A stretch of 64,000 nt of DNA from Microdochium bolleyi (taxonomy: Eukaryota > Ascomycota > Sordariomycetes > Xylariales > Microdochiaceae), in the NCBI GenBank assembly GCA_001566295.1, contig KQ964249.1:1798001-1862000 (forward strand), read 5' to 3'. The notes below the pieces were generated by a model, which was not told the origin of the DNA, searched no databases, and saw nothing but the letters and a program-made list of their open reading frames with translations. The position numbers were made by a program, and so were the translations under genes. Positions 47,715-58,263 of this stretch are shown piece by piece (the stretch's first letter is position 1; every line of letters starts with the position of its first letter).

Positions 47715-49742
47715 ATGTGGAGGCCAGCCTTGCCGCTCCTGCTGGCCGCGTGTGGCGCAGCGACCACGGCCGCCAGAGACGGCATCCCTCCGACAGTGTT
47801 CGACAGCGTCCACAACGTGACGTACGTCGGCCTGGAGCGCAACGGCATCGAGATATTCCTCAACATCCCCTACGGCCTGGACACCAGCGGCAGCAACCGC
47901 TTCCGGCCGCCAAGGCCCGCCATCATCCCCGAGCCGGGCACCCTCGTCAATGCCATTGAGTACGGCCCAGCATGCCCGCAGACGCTGCGCGAGTCGGTCA
48001 ACCCGACGGAGCTGAGCACCATCAGCAATGTCTCCGAGGACTGCCTTAACCTCAACGTCGCCCGGCCCAAAGGCCTGAAGCCGTTCACCGCGGCAGATGA
48101 TGGCAGCGCCCTGCTGCCCGTCATGGTGTATATCCACGGCGGCAGCTACTTTGTGGGCTGGAACGGAGACCTGAGCATCGCCCCGGACGGCCTCGTGCGC
48201 CAGGCCGACGAGAACGGCACGCCCCTCCTGCACGTGGCGATGAACTACCGGCTCGGTGGTAAGTGCAGTACTCCCGCCGTCTTGAGCGTCGGGCTTGCAG
48301 GATCTACAAGTTTATCTTGATTCCATCGAGACCGCAAACCCAACTACAACAGGGTGGAAAGCAGTCCTTTGTTCCCTCGCTAACGTTTGCGCCCGTCATC
48401 TGCAGTGTTCGGATTCGCGCAGTCCGCAGCGCTGCGCGCCGAAGGGTCCGAGAACGCCGGGCTCCGAGACCAGCGCCTCGCGCTCAAGTGGGTGCAGGAC
48501 AACATCAAGCACTTTGGCGGCGACCCGGGCCGCGTCACAATCTTCGGGCAGTCGTCCGGCGGCGTGTCGGTGGCCATGCACCTCCTGGCCTATGGCGGCA
48601 GCCAGCCGGCCTACTTCCAGCAGGCCATCTGCCAGTCGCAGGCGGTGGCGCTCGGCTCGACCGGCCACTTCACGCGCGATGCCATGGCCGCGGTCGTTGA
48701 GGCGACGGGTTGCAACAGCACCGCCGACTACGATAGCTCCGAGACCGTCGAGTGCCTGCGGGACCTGGACACGTCGGTCGTCATGGCGGCCGAGCTCGAC
48801 ACGTGGCAGTACGACAACGCGCACAACGGAGGCGACGTGTGGCTCCCGACTGTCGACGGCGACTTCCTGCCCGCGCCGCCGTCGCAGCTGATCCGCGAGC
48901 GCCGCTTCGTGTCGATCCCGGACCAGGTGCGCTCCGTCATGATGGGCTGGACCGACGCCGACACGGGCCAGTTCGTCGACACGGCCATCGCCAGCGATGA
49001 GGACACACGCAAGACACTGGCCGAGTCGCTGCCGGAGCTCTCGGCCACGGCCATGGAGGAGCTGCTGAGCCTGTACCCCGTGTCGGACTTTGCGGCGAAC
49101 CCGGCGGCCAACCTCAGCGCCGAATTCTACCGCGTAGCCCGCATGACGCGCGACATGATGATGGTGTGCGTGCCCGTCCAGATGGGCGCGGCCTTTGTCG
49201 ACAAGGCCCGCAGCAGCAGCAGCACCGGAGGCGGCCAAGACAGCGGGTTCCGCTTCTACCTGTACGACTGGAACCAGACGGTGCTGGACGATGCGCTCGA
49301 GGCGGACGGCGTCACGGGGCTCGGGGCCGTGCACACGAGCGAGTTCGCGTACGTGTTCGACAACGTGGGCCGCTACGACGTCGAGGGCTACGGCTTCCAG
49401 GCGCGCGCCGAGGACTTCGCGCTCGCCCAGCGCGCGAGCCGCAGCTGGGCGGCCTTTGCGCACAGGGGCCACCCGGGCACCAGCTCCGTCGCGGGCTCCG
49501 CGGCCGACGCCGACGACACCATCTTCCAGAGCTTCGAGCCCGGGTTCGACGCCAACGGCACGTTCCGCGGCGTCTATATCATCGGCGGGCCGAACCCTGG
49601 CTGGGGCGGTGTGAGGCCACGCGGGAGGGAAGGGCGGCAGCCGAGTCCCTGGGAGGTGAGCGCGCAGAAGCTCGATCGCCGGTGTGAGTTTCTCAACTCG
49701 GACCAGATGGTGCGGACCCTGCAGTACAAGAGAGGGTTGTGA
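47715..49742 (+). CDS. Secreted type-B carboxylesterase/lipase
   Basis: Alpha/beta-hydrolase of the carboxylesterase/cholinesterase family, probably hydrolysing or forming an ester outside the cell. Exons 47715-48258 and 48406-49742 join in phase 1 (GTAAGT...CTGCAG) to give 626 aa. A signal peptide is evident (MWRPALPLLLAACGAATTAA). Family motifs follow: NIPYG, SEDCLNLNV (carboxylesterase signature 2), the oxyanion loop VYIHGGSY, NYRLGVFGFAQS across the splice, and the nucleophile elbow GQSSGG with Ser231. His491 in GAVHTSEF is the likely catalytic base, with an acidic residue in WTDADTG as third member. Several Asn-x-Ser/Thr sites fit secretion. The ATG at 47715 is preferred over upstream in-frame codons because it opens the signal peptide. 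In a PKS/NRPS cluster such an enzyme might trim, cyclise or detoxify an ester-bearing product. Confidence 0.9.
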
Positions 49743-50056
49743 TGCGATATATTTCGTGAATACGTGTACCTAGAACGGGGCGTTAGCATAATGTGATGTG
49801 GTGAATCCCAATGTATTTAGTTTAGTTGACTGGCGTTTTATGGGTGTTTCCAGGAAAGGGGCAGGTTCATATAGACCACAATAGAATACTTGGTGTCATG
49901 AATTGATTCTAAGACATGTGCAGCTTCTTTTTCTATGCTATCCGTTTCCCCCTTTACGATTTCGTTAGACGGCTTGGAAATAGTTGTATAGGTTATATTA
50001 AGACATCTTCCGTGAGCTTGATGTCCCCCTCCCACCCAAAAACTTGTCAATCAGGA
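49743..50056. other. Convergent 3' intergenic region, esterase / NRPS
   Basis: 314 bp between two stop codons, A/T rich compared with the genes on either side. No gene or clear signal beyond likely 3' UTRs. Confidence 0.6.
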
Positions 50057-53000
50057 TCACACACTCTTGTCGTTGTCCAGAGACACCGGCTTGTCCTGGC
50101 ACAGCTGCTGGAACGCGTCCGCGACCTGCTGAACCGTGTCGGCGCGGTAGTAGCGCGGGCTGAAGATGAACGTGACCTCCCAGTGGCCGTCGCCCTCGCG
50201 CGGCTTGGCGAAGACGTAGATGGTCGGGTCGACGTAGTACGCCGGGCGGTCGGCCACGGGGACCATCACCTGCGCCGAGTGTCCGCGCGCCTCGAGGGCC
50301 GGGTTCTCGTCGACGTTCTGGAACTGCAGGATGAACCCGAACTGCGGGCGGCGCTCTGCGGCACCGGGACCATCGCGGCTCTCCTCATGTTTGGTCGAGC
50401 CGTCCGTGGTCACTGAGTGTGGCGGCCAGGCAGGCACAACCACGTCGGCGATGTCGGTGAGCTGGCTCGCCTCTAAGCCCAGGCCTGCGAGGCGCTGCTC
50501 GTGCACGCACTGCGCGACGTCGGCCAGCTGGTCACCGAGCTGCTCCGCCCGCAGACGCAGGGGCACGAAGTTGACGCAGGGCCCTGCGACGTCGAGCTGC
50601 GACAAGGACGAGGCCCAGGACGTCGAGCGTCCAGAGACGAGGATGCCGACTGTCACGTCGCTGGTCCTCGTCATCTGCGCCACCATCATTGCCGATGCGG
50701 CGAAGAAGGTGTTTGCCGCTGAGATATCGCCGGCAGTCTCTGGAGGTGCAGTGACTACTGTGACCGAGTCCATGCAGTTCGATGGGCACGACAACGGATC
50801 CGCCGGGTCTAGTCCCATCTCCGGCGCAGGCTCGTGTTGGTCAAACGAGAGACGACTCAGCGCGGACCCCTCGAGCAGGTCTCGCCAGTAGTCGGCCGCT
50901 TTTTGATCTTTTTGACGCAGGGCTCTGACAGTCTGCAGGTGCTGCGAGAAGGGGTACACCCGCGGTACCGCGGCCTGGCTGTCCAGAAAGGCAGCGAGGC
51001 AGTCGATGATCTGCTGGAACATGAAGCCGTCGTAAAGCGCGTGGCTGATGCGCATCACTACGCGGTGGCACAGCTCCTTGCCTTCCTCTCCGCTCTCCGT
51101 CGTCGCGGCCCGGGATCTGGAGAAGATGGCCATGCGGAAGTCGCTTCTGCCCAGCTGCATGCGGCGCCTGGCATCGGCTGCGAACCAGTCTTGGGCCGAC
51201 TCCGCGGGGTCGCTCACCTCGTGGACGTCGAGGTCGAGCGCGAGGTCCTGAGGGATGGCTTGGTAGAAGTCGCCGTCGCCGTGCTCCACGAAGATGGCAC
51301 GCAGCATCTCGACGTGCTCCCACAGCTTGTTACAGGCGCTCGCGACCTCCTCCACCTGGAACGCCCGGGGCAGGTCAAGGTAGAAGTGCTGGGTCCGACC
51401 CAGGGGCGCCGCCAGGGCGTACCGGAGGCAGAAGACTTGGAAGTCAGTCAGTGGCAAGACATCCTTGACCGTGACATGCTCTGAGTAGCTGTTCTGGACA
51501 GCGCTCTGGAGAGAGCTGACGATTCGGGCATCAGGGACGAGAGAGAAAGGGGCATACTGCGTCGCGCAACAGCTAGTGGACTGGCGGAGCTTGGTGGCCA
51601 TGTCGCTGAGCTGTGGGTGGCGCAAGATGTCGGCGACCTGGAGTTCGAAACCCTGACTGCGCGCGGCAGCCACAAGGCGCATGGCCAGGATCGAGTCGCC
51701 CCCGACGCGGAAGAAGCTGTCGCTGGCCGAGATGGCGGCCGAGGTGACGGGCAGCACCAACGCCCACAGCTCCTTCAGCTGCTTCTCAGCCTCGGTGAGG
51801 GCGTCATCCTGACGGCCGTCTCTGGCGCGCGCCAGGTTGGCCTCGTGGAGCTGCGCCAGTGTCATGGAGGCCACGAGGCTCCGGAGGCGACGCCGGTCGG
51901 TCTTGCCTGTGGGCGACAGGGGGATCTGGTCCACGGCGAGGAAGACACTGGGGACCATGTGGATGGGCAGGCTGAGCGCGAGAGCCTGCTCGACGGCCGC
52001 CAGAACGGCCTGCGCCGCCTCCGGCTCGGCGGTTTCCACAAAGGCGACGAGCAAGGGACCAGGGGCGCTGCTGCTGCTCCCGTCGTCACTCGGTGCCGGC
52101 CGGGCGACGTCGGCGACGACCGAGAAGAGGGGCGCGGCCGGCTGCGACGCCAGGCACCGGCGCAGGTGGCACTCGACCTCGCCGAGCTCGACGCGCTGGC
52201 CGCGGATCTTGATCTGGTCATCGTTGCGGCCGACAAAGTGCAGCGCCCCGCCCCCGCCGGGCCCGTAGCGGACGAGGTCGCCGGTCCGGTACAGCCGGCC
52301 CCGGCGGCCCGGGATGTCCCGGCCCGGCCCACCCCGGAGCAGCCAGGCCGGGTCCTCGACAAAGGCTGCCGCCGTCTTGGCCGTCTCGCCCAGATATCCC
52401 TGCCCGACGAGGGGCCCCTCGAGCCACAGCTCGCCCGTCTCACCAACAGCTGCCAGCCCCGTGCCGTCCGTGCGAACAACCCACGTCACAACGCCTGCGC
52501 CTCGGCCGATGCCCGGCTCCGCCGCCGTGACCGCCTCCTTGTCGCCGCCGCCGGACGTCTCGCTGTGCAGCGGCTGCAGCGTGCTGGTAATGGTGCACTC
52601 GGCCGGGCCGTACGGGTTCAGGATGGTAGGACAGCTGGCCCACGCGGCCACGTCGGCCGACGACACGCTCTCGCCCCCAAACACAATCGTCTGCACGGCC
52701 GGCACGTCCGCGGCACGCAGCTGGCGGGCCACCGTCGGCGTGAGGTCCAGGTAGTTGGCCCGCAGGTCGCGGATCGCGCCGGTCAGGTCGTCGCGGCGCT
52801 GGGACTCGCTCGGGATGCACATGCACCCGCCCGCGGCCAGCGTGTGCAACGCGTCGGACCACGCCACGTCGAAGGCGTACGACGCAAAGTCGAAGACGCG
52901 CGAGGCCGGGCTGAAGCCCAGCGCGGCCTGCTGGTGTGCGATGGCGCTGGCGAGGTTCGCGTGCGTGATGACGGCCCCCTTGGGCGTCCCCGTGCTGCCC

Positions 53001-53884
53001 GACGTGAAGACAATGTACACTGGGTCGGCTGGCGTCACGCCGCTCGAGGCACGGCCAGGTCCCGCTGTGTATCCGGCTACTGCCACGACCTCGCGGGGGA
53101 CGACGATCATAGGGTTCATTCCGTCTCCCTCTTGCAGACTGCTCGCCAGGGCCTGGTCCTCGGAGGAGCACAGGATGACTCTGCGAGCGGACTGGACAAA
53201 GACCTGGTCGACCACGCTGCGCAGGCGGTCCGCTGGGTGTGAAGGGTCGAGCAATACGGATGCCGCGCCGGCTTTCATGACCGCCAGCATGGCTACCGGA
53301 GTCCACATAGACTTCTGGAAGCAGAGCGGCACAATCACGCCCGGCCCGACGCCAGCCACATCCATGAGGTGAGCGGCCACTACGCTCGACATGATATCCA
53401 GCCGGTGGTAACTCAACTCCCCGTCCCAGGCGCAGACCGCGGGGGCCTGGGGCTGTCGCTGGGCGGTCTCGGTGATGATCTGGTGGACACAGCGCTGCAC
53501 GGTCCTAGGCACGACGGCGTTCCATCCCCATATCATGGCCAGGTCGTCCTCGCTAATCGTAGTCGCCTCTTCGGAACATGGACTCCCTGGGAGGGACTCC
53601 TTCCGTGTACCAGGGCTGATTTCGTTCCCTAGTAGACTGTCCGGGTGAAGACTCTCGCCCAGCAGGGTGCCGCTACTGTCGCTGTTGAGAGAACGGGCAT
53701 CGTTGTCGTCGTCGCTCTCCTTTTTGTTGCTGTCGTCGTCTTGAGCGTGTTGCGCTCGGGCAGGGGGCTTCAGCAACTCGTAGCTCGCTTCTTCTTGCCT
53801 CGTCGTCTCCATCTTGTTCCCTCCGCGGGCGTGGCGGGCGATCATCATGGCCAGCGAGGCGCAGACATCTGTGTCGTTGGTCAT
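50057..53884 (-). CDS. Single-module NRPS (A-T-C)
   Basis: Cytosolic NRPS of 1275 aa in one exon, from the ATG at 53884; the open frame continues 19 codons upstream but only to a GTG. About 130 residues of acidic, disordered sequence with a DDDSNKKESDDDND stretch precede the enzyme. The A domain (~135-665) has YIVFTSGSTGTPKG, NPYGPAECTITS, YRTGDLVRY and SPTGKTDRRRL; pocket residues by eye are D-V-S-L-V-G-P-I-T-K. The carrier has Ser in RVGGDSILAMRL (~731). The C domain has SHALYDG (~949), the form with Ser before the catalytic His that is frequent in fungal terminal or siderophore-type C domains. There is no C domain before A and no thioesterase. It may load the last residue for the chain built on the large NRPS and release or cyclise it with its own C domain. 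It lies at the cluster edge beside the esterase. Confidence 0.93.
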   Translation of the reverse strand: MTNDTDVCASLAMMIARHARGGNKMETTRQEEASYELLKPPARAQHAQDDDSNKKESDDDNDARSLNSDSSGTLLGESLHPDSLLGNEISPGTRKESLPGSPCSEEATTISEDDLAMIWGWNAVVPRTVQRCVHQIITETAQRQPQAPAVCAWDGELSYHRLDIMSSVVAAHLMDVAGVGPGVIVPLCFQKSMWTPVAMLAVMKAGAASVLLDPSHPADRLRSVVDQVFVQSARRVILCSSEDQALASSLQEGDGMNPMIVVPREVVAVAGYTAGPGRASSGVTPADPVYIVFTSGSTGTPKGAVITHANLASAIAHQQAALGFSPASRVFDFASYAFDVAWSDALHTLAAGGCMCIPSESQRRDDLTGAIRDLRANYLDLTPTVARQLRAADVPAVQTIVFGGESVSSADVAAWASCPTILNPYGPAECTITSTLQPLHSETSGGGDKEAVTAAEPGIGRGAGVVTWVVRTDGTGLAAVGETGELWLEGPLVGQGYLGETAKTAAAFVEDPAWLLRGGPGRDIPGRRGRLYRTGDLVRYGPGGGGALHFVGRNDDQIKIRGQRVELGEVECHLRRCLASQPAAPLFSVVADVARPAPSDDGSSSSAPGPLLVAFVETAEPEAAQAVLAAVEQALALSLPIHMVPSVFLAVDQIPLSPTGKTDRRRLRSLVASMTLAQLHEANLARARDGRQDDALTEAEKQLKELWALVLPVTSAAISASDSFFRVGGDSILAMRLVAAARSQGFELQVADILRHPQLSDMATKLRQSTSCCATQYAPFSLVPDARIVSSLQSAVQNSYSEHVTVKDVLPLTDFQVFCLRYALAAPLGRTQHFYLDLPRAFQVEEVASACNKLWEHVEMLRAIFVEHGDGDFYQAIPQDLALDLDVHEVSDPAESAQDWFAADARRRMQLGRSDFRMAIFSRSRAATTESGEEGKELCHRVVMRISHALYDGFMFQQIIDCLAAFLDSQAAVPRVYPFSQHLQTVRALRQKDQKAADYWRDLLEGSALSRLSFDQHEPAPEMGLDPADPLSCPSNCMDSVTVVTAPPETAGDISAANTFFAASAMMVAQMTRTSDVTVGILVSGRSTSWASSLSQLDVAGPCVNFVPLRLRAEQLGDQLADVAQCVHEQRLAGLGLEASQLTDIADVVVPAWPPHSVTTDGSTKHEESRDGPGAAERRPQFGFILQFQNVDENPALEARGHSAQVMVPVADRPAYYVDPTIYVFAKPREGDGHWEVTFIFSPRYYRADTVQQVADAFQQLCQDKPVSLDNDKSV

Positions 53885-56800
53885 TGTGTCGGGTCGCACG
53901 CATGAAGACTTGAACTCTGATATATCAATGCGAGGCGTCACTCTCTGACAACGTAAGTCGGCGTTTGTTTCGTCCGGAGTTCACCACTGGTGTGTACTGC
54001 TGAGCTGGAGGAAGGAAATTAGGTCACTACTCCGCGGCTGATGCAAGGAGGACCTCATTCTTTGACCTGCAGTTCCAGCCAGATGCAAGAACGCCGGGCG
54101 CTTCCGCAGCTTATCACTCGGAACACATTCGCTTGGCTTCGGTCATATAAACCCAGCCGCTTTGTCATGACGTGGCGCGGGCCTTTGAGCCTGTCCGTGG
54201 AATCTGACTGGCTTCTCCTTTCTGAGCAGCTCCCTTTGGTGTCAAGGTGCCTCTGAACCACCCAGTCGTGCTTCGCCATGTACACGCCACTGCGGAAGTG
54301 CCGAGATTTGTCCAAGACAGTACAGTCCCACAAGAACTGAGACAGAAGCACCATTGCACCATTCAAACCTGGAGCTTGCCACTGACTATGTACTGTAGGT
54401 ATTGCCTAGCGCTGCCCATATGGAGGAAGTGCAGTAGGAAACGCAGAGCGGGACCTGATCATCTTGCGGTCCGGGCTTGCACACTGTCAAGGTTGCTGCC
54501 AAGTAACACTTGCTCTCGGCCGTGCTGTGTGCGATGGCGGCCTGGGCACTGTAAACACCGACCCAAAAAGGGCACCTCTAGACATACAGGGGTCGGCGGA
54601 AGGAACTGAGACTTCATCTGGGACACCTGTTGTGAAGAACAACTATGCTATATCTGGAGTGGGTGAGCACACACTTTCGCGGTCTTATGTCACACTTTTG
54701 TGTTTCTATCTAGACAAACTCGTAGAGCCAGGGTACACTGGTGAACAGAGCATGTCACAAGAAGCCGATCTCGATTTCACTCGAGACGGCGAGCGGCTCG
54801 GCCGAGATACATACGCGGTAGGTGAGCTCCACTTGCCAGATACAGAGAGCATTGCCTAAATGAAGTAAGACACTCCCCAAAACAATGTCCTCTTTGGGTC
54901 CGTGCTTGTTGAGCGGGATGGGGTGATCGTCCCGTCAATCCCAGCGTCGATCAGACACGGCTCGACGGAAGGGCGGCCCCAGCTGAGACACGACGCACCC
55001 ACGAATGCTTTTTGGTGCGGCAGGGCTGGGCAATGATCCCCGCTGCTCTTTCTCGGGCCAGACCTGGGCTGGACATGCTTGCCAAGCTTTTTGTTAGTGT
55101 CGGTACTTGTGACTGCCACACCACCGCATGTGAAAAGATGGGAGGCGCACGAACAATGCCAGGTGAGCCAGGTGAGCCAGCCTAGGGAGAAGGGTGGGAG
55201 AATCCCTGTCTTCGGGCCGTTTCTCAGGCGCTTGGAGCTAGGTATTGGCATTTGAACATCATTCCGGCACACCTCGGGATCATATCTCCTCTCTTGGATC
55301 TGGGTCATAAGCTATCAAGCGGAGTGGCAGGATTTCCTCGAAATATTGACAGTCTACTTCATGCCTGCCAAAGCCCAAATGATGCCTTCTACATCACGAG
55401 CAGCTCTTATCAATAATGGACTGGTACAGGGACATAGCTCTGGCCCAACACTGGAGGTCTAGATGGCACAGCATTCGAGACGCAGACCTCTCGTTTGGAC
55501 CGGAGGCCGTCAAGCCGGCCAGTCCGGCTTTGTTGTGCTTCGTCACGTGAGCATGAGCTGTGCGTTCAGATAGAGGATTGTATGAATTGAGCCTACGCTC
55601 ACTGATTTGGGCAGACTTCGAGATGCTGTTGAGTTGCAGAGTGATCACTTCCCGGCAGTCTCTTGCTCAATTATCACGATCTAGACCAGCCAGACCCATT
55701 TTTGTCCCCGAATTCTGACGAAGCATGGAGCCAAGGTACAATGAGTGAGTTGTATGGGACTCGAAGTCGACTAACTGAAATTGACCGAGTGCGAATGAAG
55801 TAGAAGAGCATTAAACAACAAGATGCAGCTCTATCGCGACGATGAGGGGATACTCCCTCAATTTTCAACGTTCAACACAACCGGAGCACCCAGGTTAGAG
55901 TTGATACTGCAATTCAAGGGCCATTCTCTTTGAGAACTTGGTCACTTGCCAGCCAGCTTCGGGAGCTCAGCGGGATTATTCGCCATCCTGACTTTGCGGT
56001 CTGTCTCTCCCCATGGGAAGCCTCCCGGGTACAGACGAGTGGGCTTGCCGAGCGCCTTCCTCAGACGAGCTGAATTGATCAATGCTGTGGCCTGCGATGT
56101 GATGGAGCTGGGCAAGATATGGAATACAAGAGGCTTTTCGGACCTTGAGAAGTTCAATTGGTACACAAGCGTGCTCTTCATGGCGAACACGAAGAAAGTA
56201 TCATCCAAGTACTAATTAGGGCATCCCGAATATACCTTCATCGCAACTGCTCGAGTCTACAGGCCTCCTCTCTGGGTTCTTTGCCTTCAGCAGCCAAGGC
56301 ACTTTGGTCATTTGTCGTACTAGCTTCAGCTGGTGAGGACCAGTCCCAGGGACTAGGGCTGAGCCTACAACAGCTCGCGGATTGGGAAAAGAATAAGCTC
56401 CTCTGGCGGACCGGCCCGCTATCTAGCAGCCAAGCCCGGCCACCGTTCCGAGCATCTGGTCTTTTTAAAGAGACCCGGTGAGGACAGGCAGAAGACAGGG
56501 ACATATCTGCTTGGAGTGAACTGCATCAGCTGTCTACAGCCGACGCTTGCTCTGACTTGAATGAAGCAAGGCGCTGCAACCTCCAGCCCTGTTGAATGCA
56601 AGCTATGCTCTTTTCAGGCCAGGGCAACGTCGATGGAAGGACCTGCATTGCACGAGAAGGCGTTTCTCGACGGCCTCTCGAACACCATTCCCTTCAGCTT
56701 CGCCCCAATGTTCCCAGGCAGGCTGAATTGTACCTAGTCACAAACATGCACGACCGTAACTACTTCGACTTGACGTACCACTGGTGCTGCCTTACTCTAG

Positions 56801-58263
56801 CCGGAGATATTGTCGGCCTCGACCACGGCCTCGAAACAATGCGAAATGAATACGACGTCTAGAGCCACGTGTGTTCATAGAGAAACGAAGGCTGACTGAC
56901 TAAAGATTTGAAGCGCTCGGGACGGCCCGAAGCGCTTGTATTCACCAGTCACCTTATGATCGTGCTGCGCCTGCCGGTATTATATCCCTAGTAGCATCCA
57001 ATAGTCACCACAAGGGGGAAAAAAGTAGGACGACGATGAGTATCACGGTGTGGGGAAGATGAACATGGACACAAGCAGGCATTTTGTTTTCTTATATAGC
57101 AATAAGACCAATCTCACACGAAAGTGTGACTTCGTTTCAGTATTGTCTTCTCATGGTACACTGCCTTTCTTTGCCAGCCCGTATGCCACTCGTCATGACG
57201 ACTCAGATCGCCGGCGAAGACTCATTACCAGAAATGAGCCTGAGCTCGTCCAAGGTCGTCTCGAGGTTAAGCGGGACGAGCGAGATGACCTGGGTCACGT
57301 ATTCGCCGAGTTAAAGAGCAGTCGGGTTTGCAAGCCCCGAGACGCACGAACGGGTGATATCTGTGCCGATCTCCTGCATCAGCACCTGATTCGCCGCTGC
57401 AGCTGGCCCAGACTTAGACACAGATATCTTTACAGACTGGCAGGTATCATCCCTGTTCTGGCTTCGTGATTCCATTTTTGCAGCATATTCTTTTTACACG
57501 TGACAGTCACCGTGTTCGACGAGCTCGGTCTAAAACGGAGGTCGGTCGCCCCCCCCCCCCCCCCCCCACCCCCCCAAACTTCCGGCCATCAATGATCACG
57601 CCGTTCGTTACAACATGATTTGGAACTCTTCGAACAACGCTGATAGAGCTTTCGGGAAGCGGTTTCAGGCCTTGTGCGAACTGTGCACCCTCTATGTGCC
57701 TGCATGGTACGGTACTCCCCCAGCAGCAGGCGAGCAAAGATGTCAACCATGCTGCCAAAAGCAACCCACCCAACCACAAGAAGTCAACGTTGGGCGGTGC
57801 AAGGGAAAGTCCCACAAGCTCTGAGCACGCAAGCGGACGCATCGAAACAGGCGTCTTGGGAGGCAGCGGATGAGATTCCCACAGAGCGAGTGGTCACGAA
57901 AGTGTCGAGAATACTCTCACAACTCGCTAATTAGGCGTCGCTATGTCTAGACGGCAAGGTACACTCCCTACCTCCTGTCGCTCTCTCCCTCCAGTTCATT
58001 GTAAAAGATGGTGGCCAATCTCAAATTCGCCTCACAAGTTGACAGTCTTAATACAGGTCCTCAGATAGAGCAGTCTTGTGCACGCATGCACTCCTCAATC
58101 ACCATAAGCTATTTCCTTTCGCTCTAGAATCTATTGGTTCTACGTTGGTCTCTAGGCTACGAAAACTGTGAGCCGTTGTTGACAAAAGTCGAGGAATTAC
58201 GTATGTGTGGAGGGGGCTGACTGTGCTCTATCATCGTCGGTCTGGTTCGAGGAGGAACGCCAA
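53885..58263. other. 4.4 kb without a confident gene
   Basis: Long gap on the right side of the cluster. No complete gene was found. Weak coding-like traces include a minus-strand frame at 57203-57459 interrupted by one stop, and short biased frames near 55942-56208 (-) and 56630-56740 (+). A poly-C tract lies at 57549-57575. The pattern suggests decayed genes, but this is inference. Confidence 0.4.
57549..57575. repeat. Poly-C tract (C19-A-C7)
   Basis: Nineteen cytosines, one adenine, then seven cytosines. Homopolymer of this length is unusual and prone to length errors in sequencing. Confidence 0.9.

Larger units (their letters stand above)
17935..53884. other. PKS/NRPS secondary-metabolite gene cluster
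   Basis: Seven genes of secondary-metabolism type lie together: transporter (-), stand-alone N-methyltransferase (+), HR-PKS (-), NRPS (+), P450 (-), carboxylesterase (+) and single-module NRPS (-). Strands alternate, so the genes sit in divergent or convergent pairs. The PKS and large NRPS share one 1.1 kb divergent promoter, which argues for joint control. Borders are the outermost such genes; both flanks are gene-poor. The product is inferred to be a reduced, C-methylated polyketide joined to a short, perhaps N-methylated peptide. HR-PKS plus NRPS pairs of this general type make fusaristatin, emericellamide and beauveriolide-like compounds, but unlike some of those no CoA ligase or acyltransferase gene is present. 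Confidence 0.85.

Noticed and set aside
51617..53242. 541-codon plus-strand frame antisense to the single-module NRPS
   Set aside because: Antisense shadow of the A domain; no independent motif.
53885..53941. 19-codon upstream extension of the single-module NRPS
   Set aside because: It begins with GTG; the first ATG at 53884 is the sound start unless an upstream exon exists.
56596..56862. 88-codon plus frame in the gap right of the cluster
   Set aside because: Isolated, without homologous features; a competing frame (from 56632) looks equally coding, so neither can be supported.
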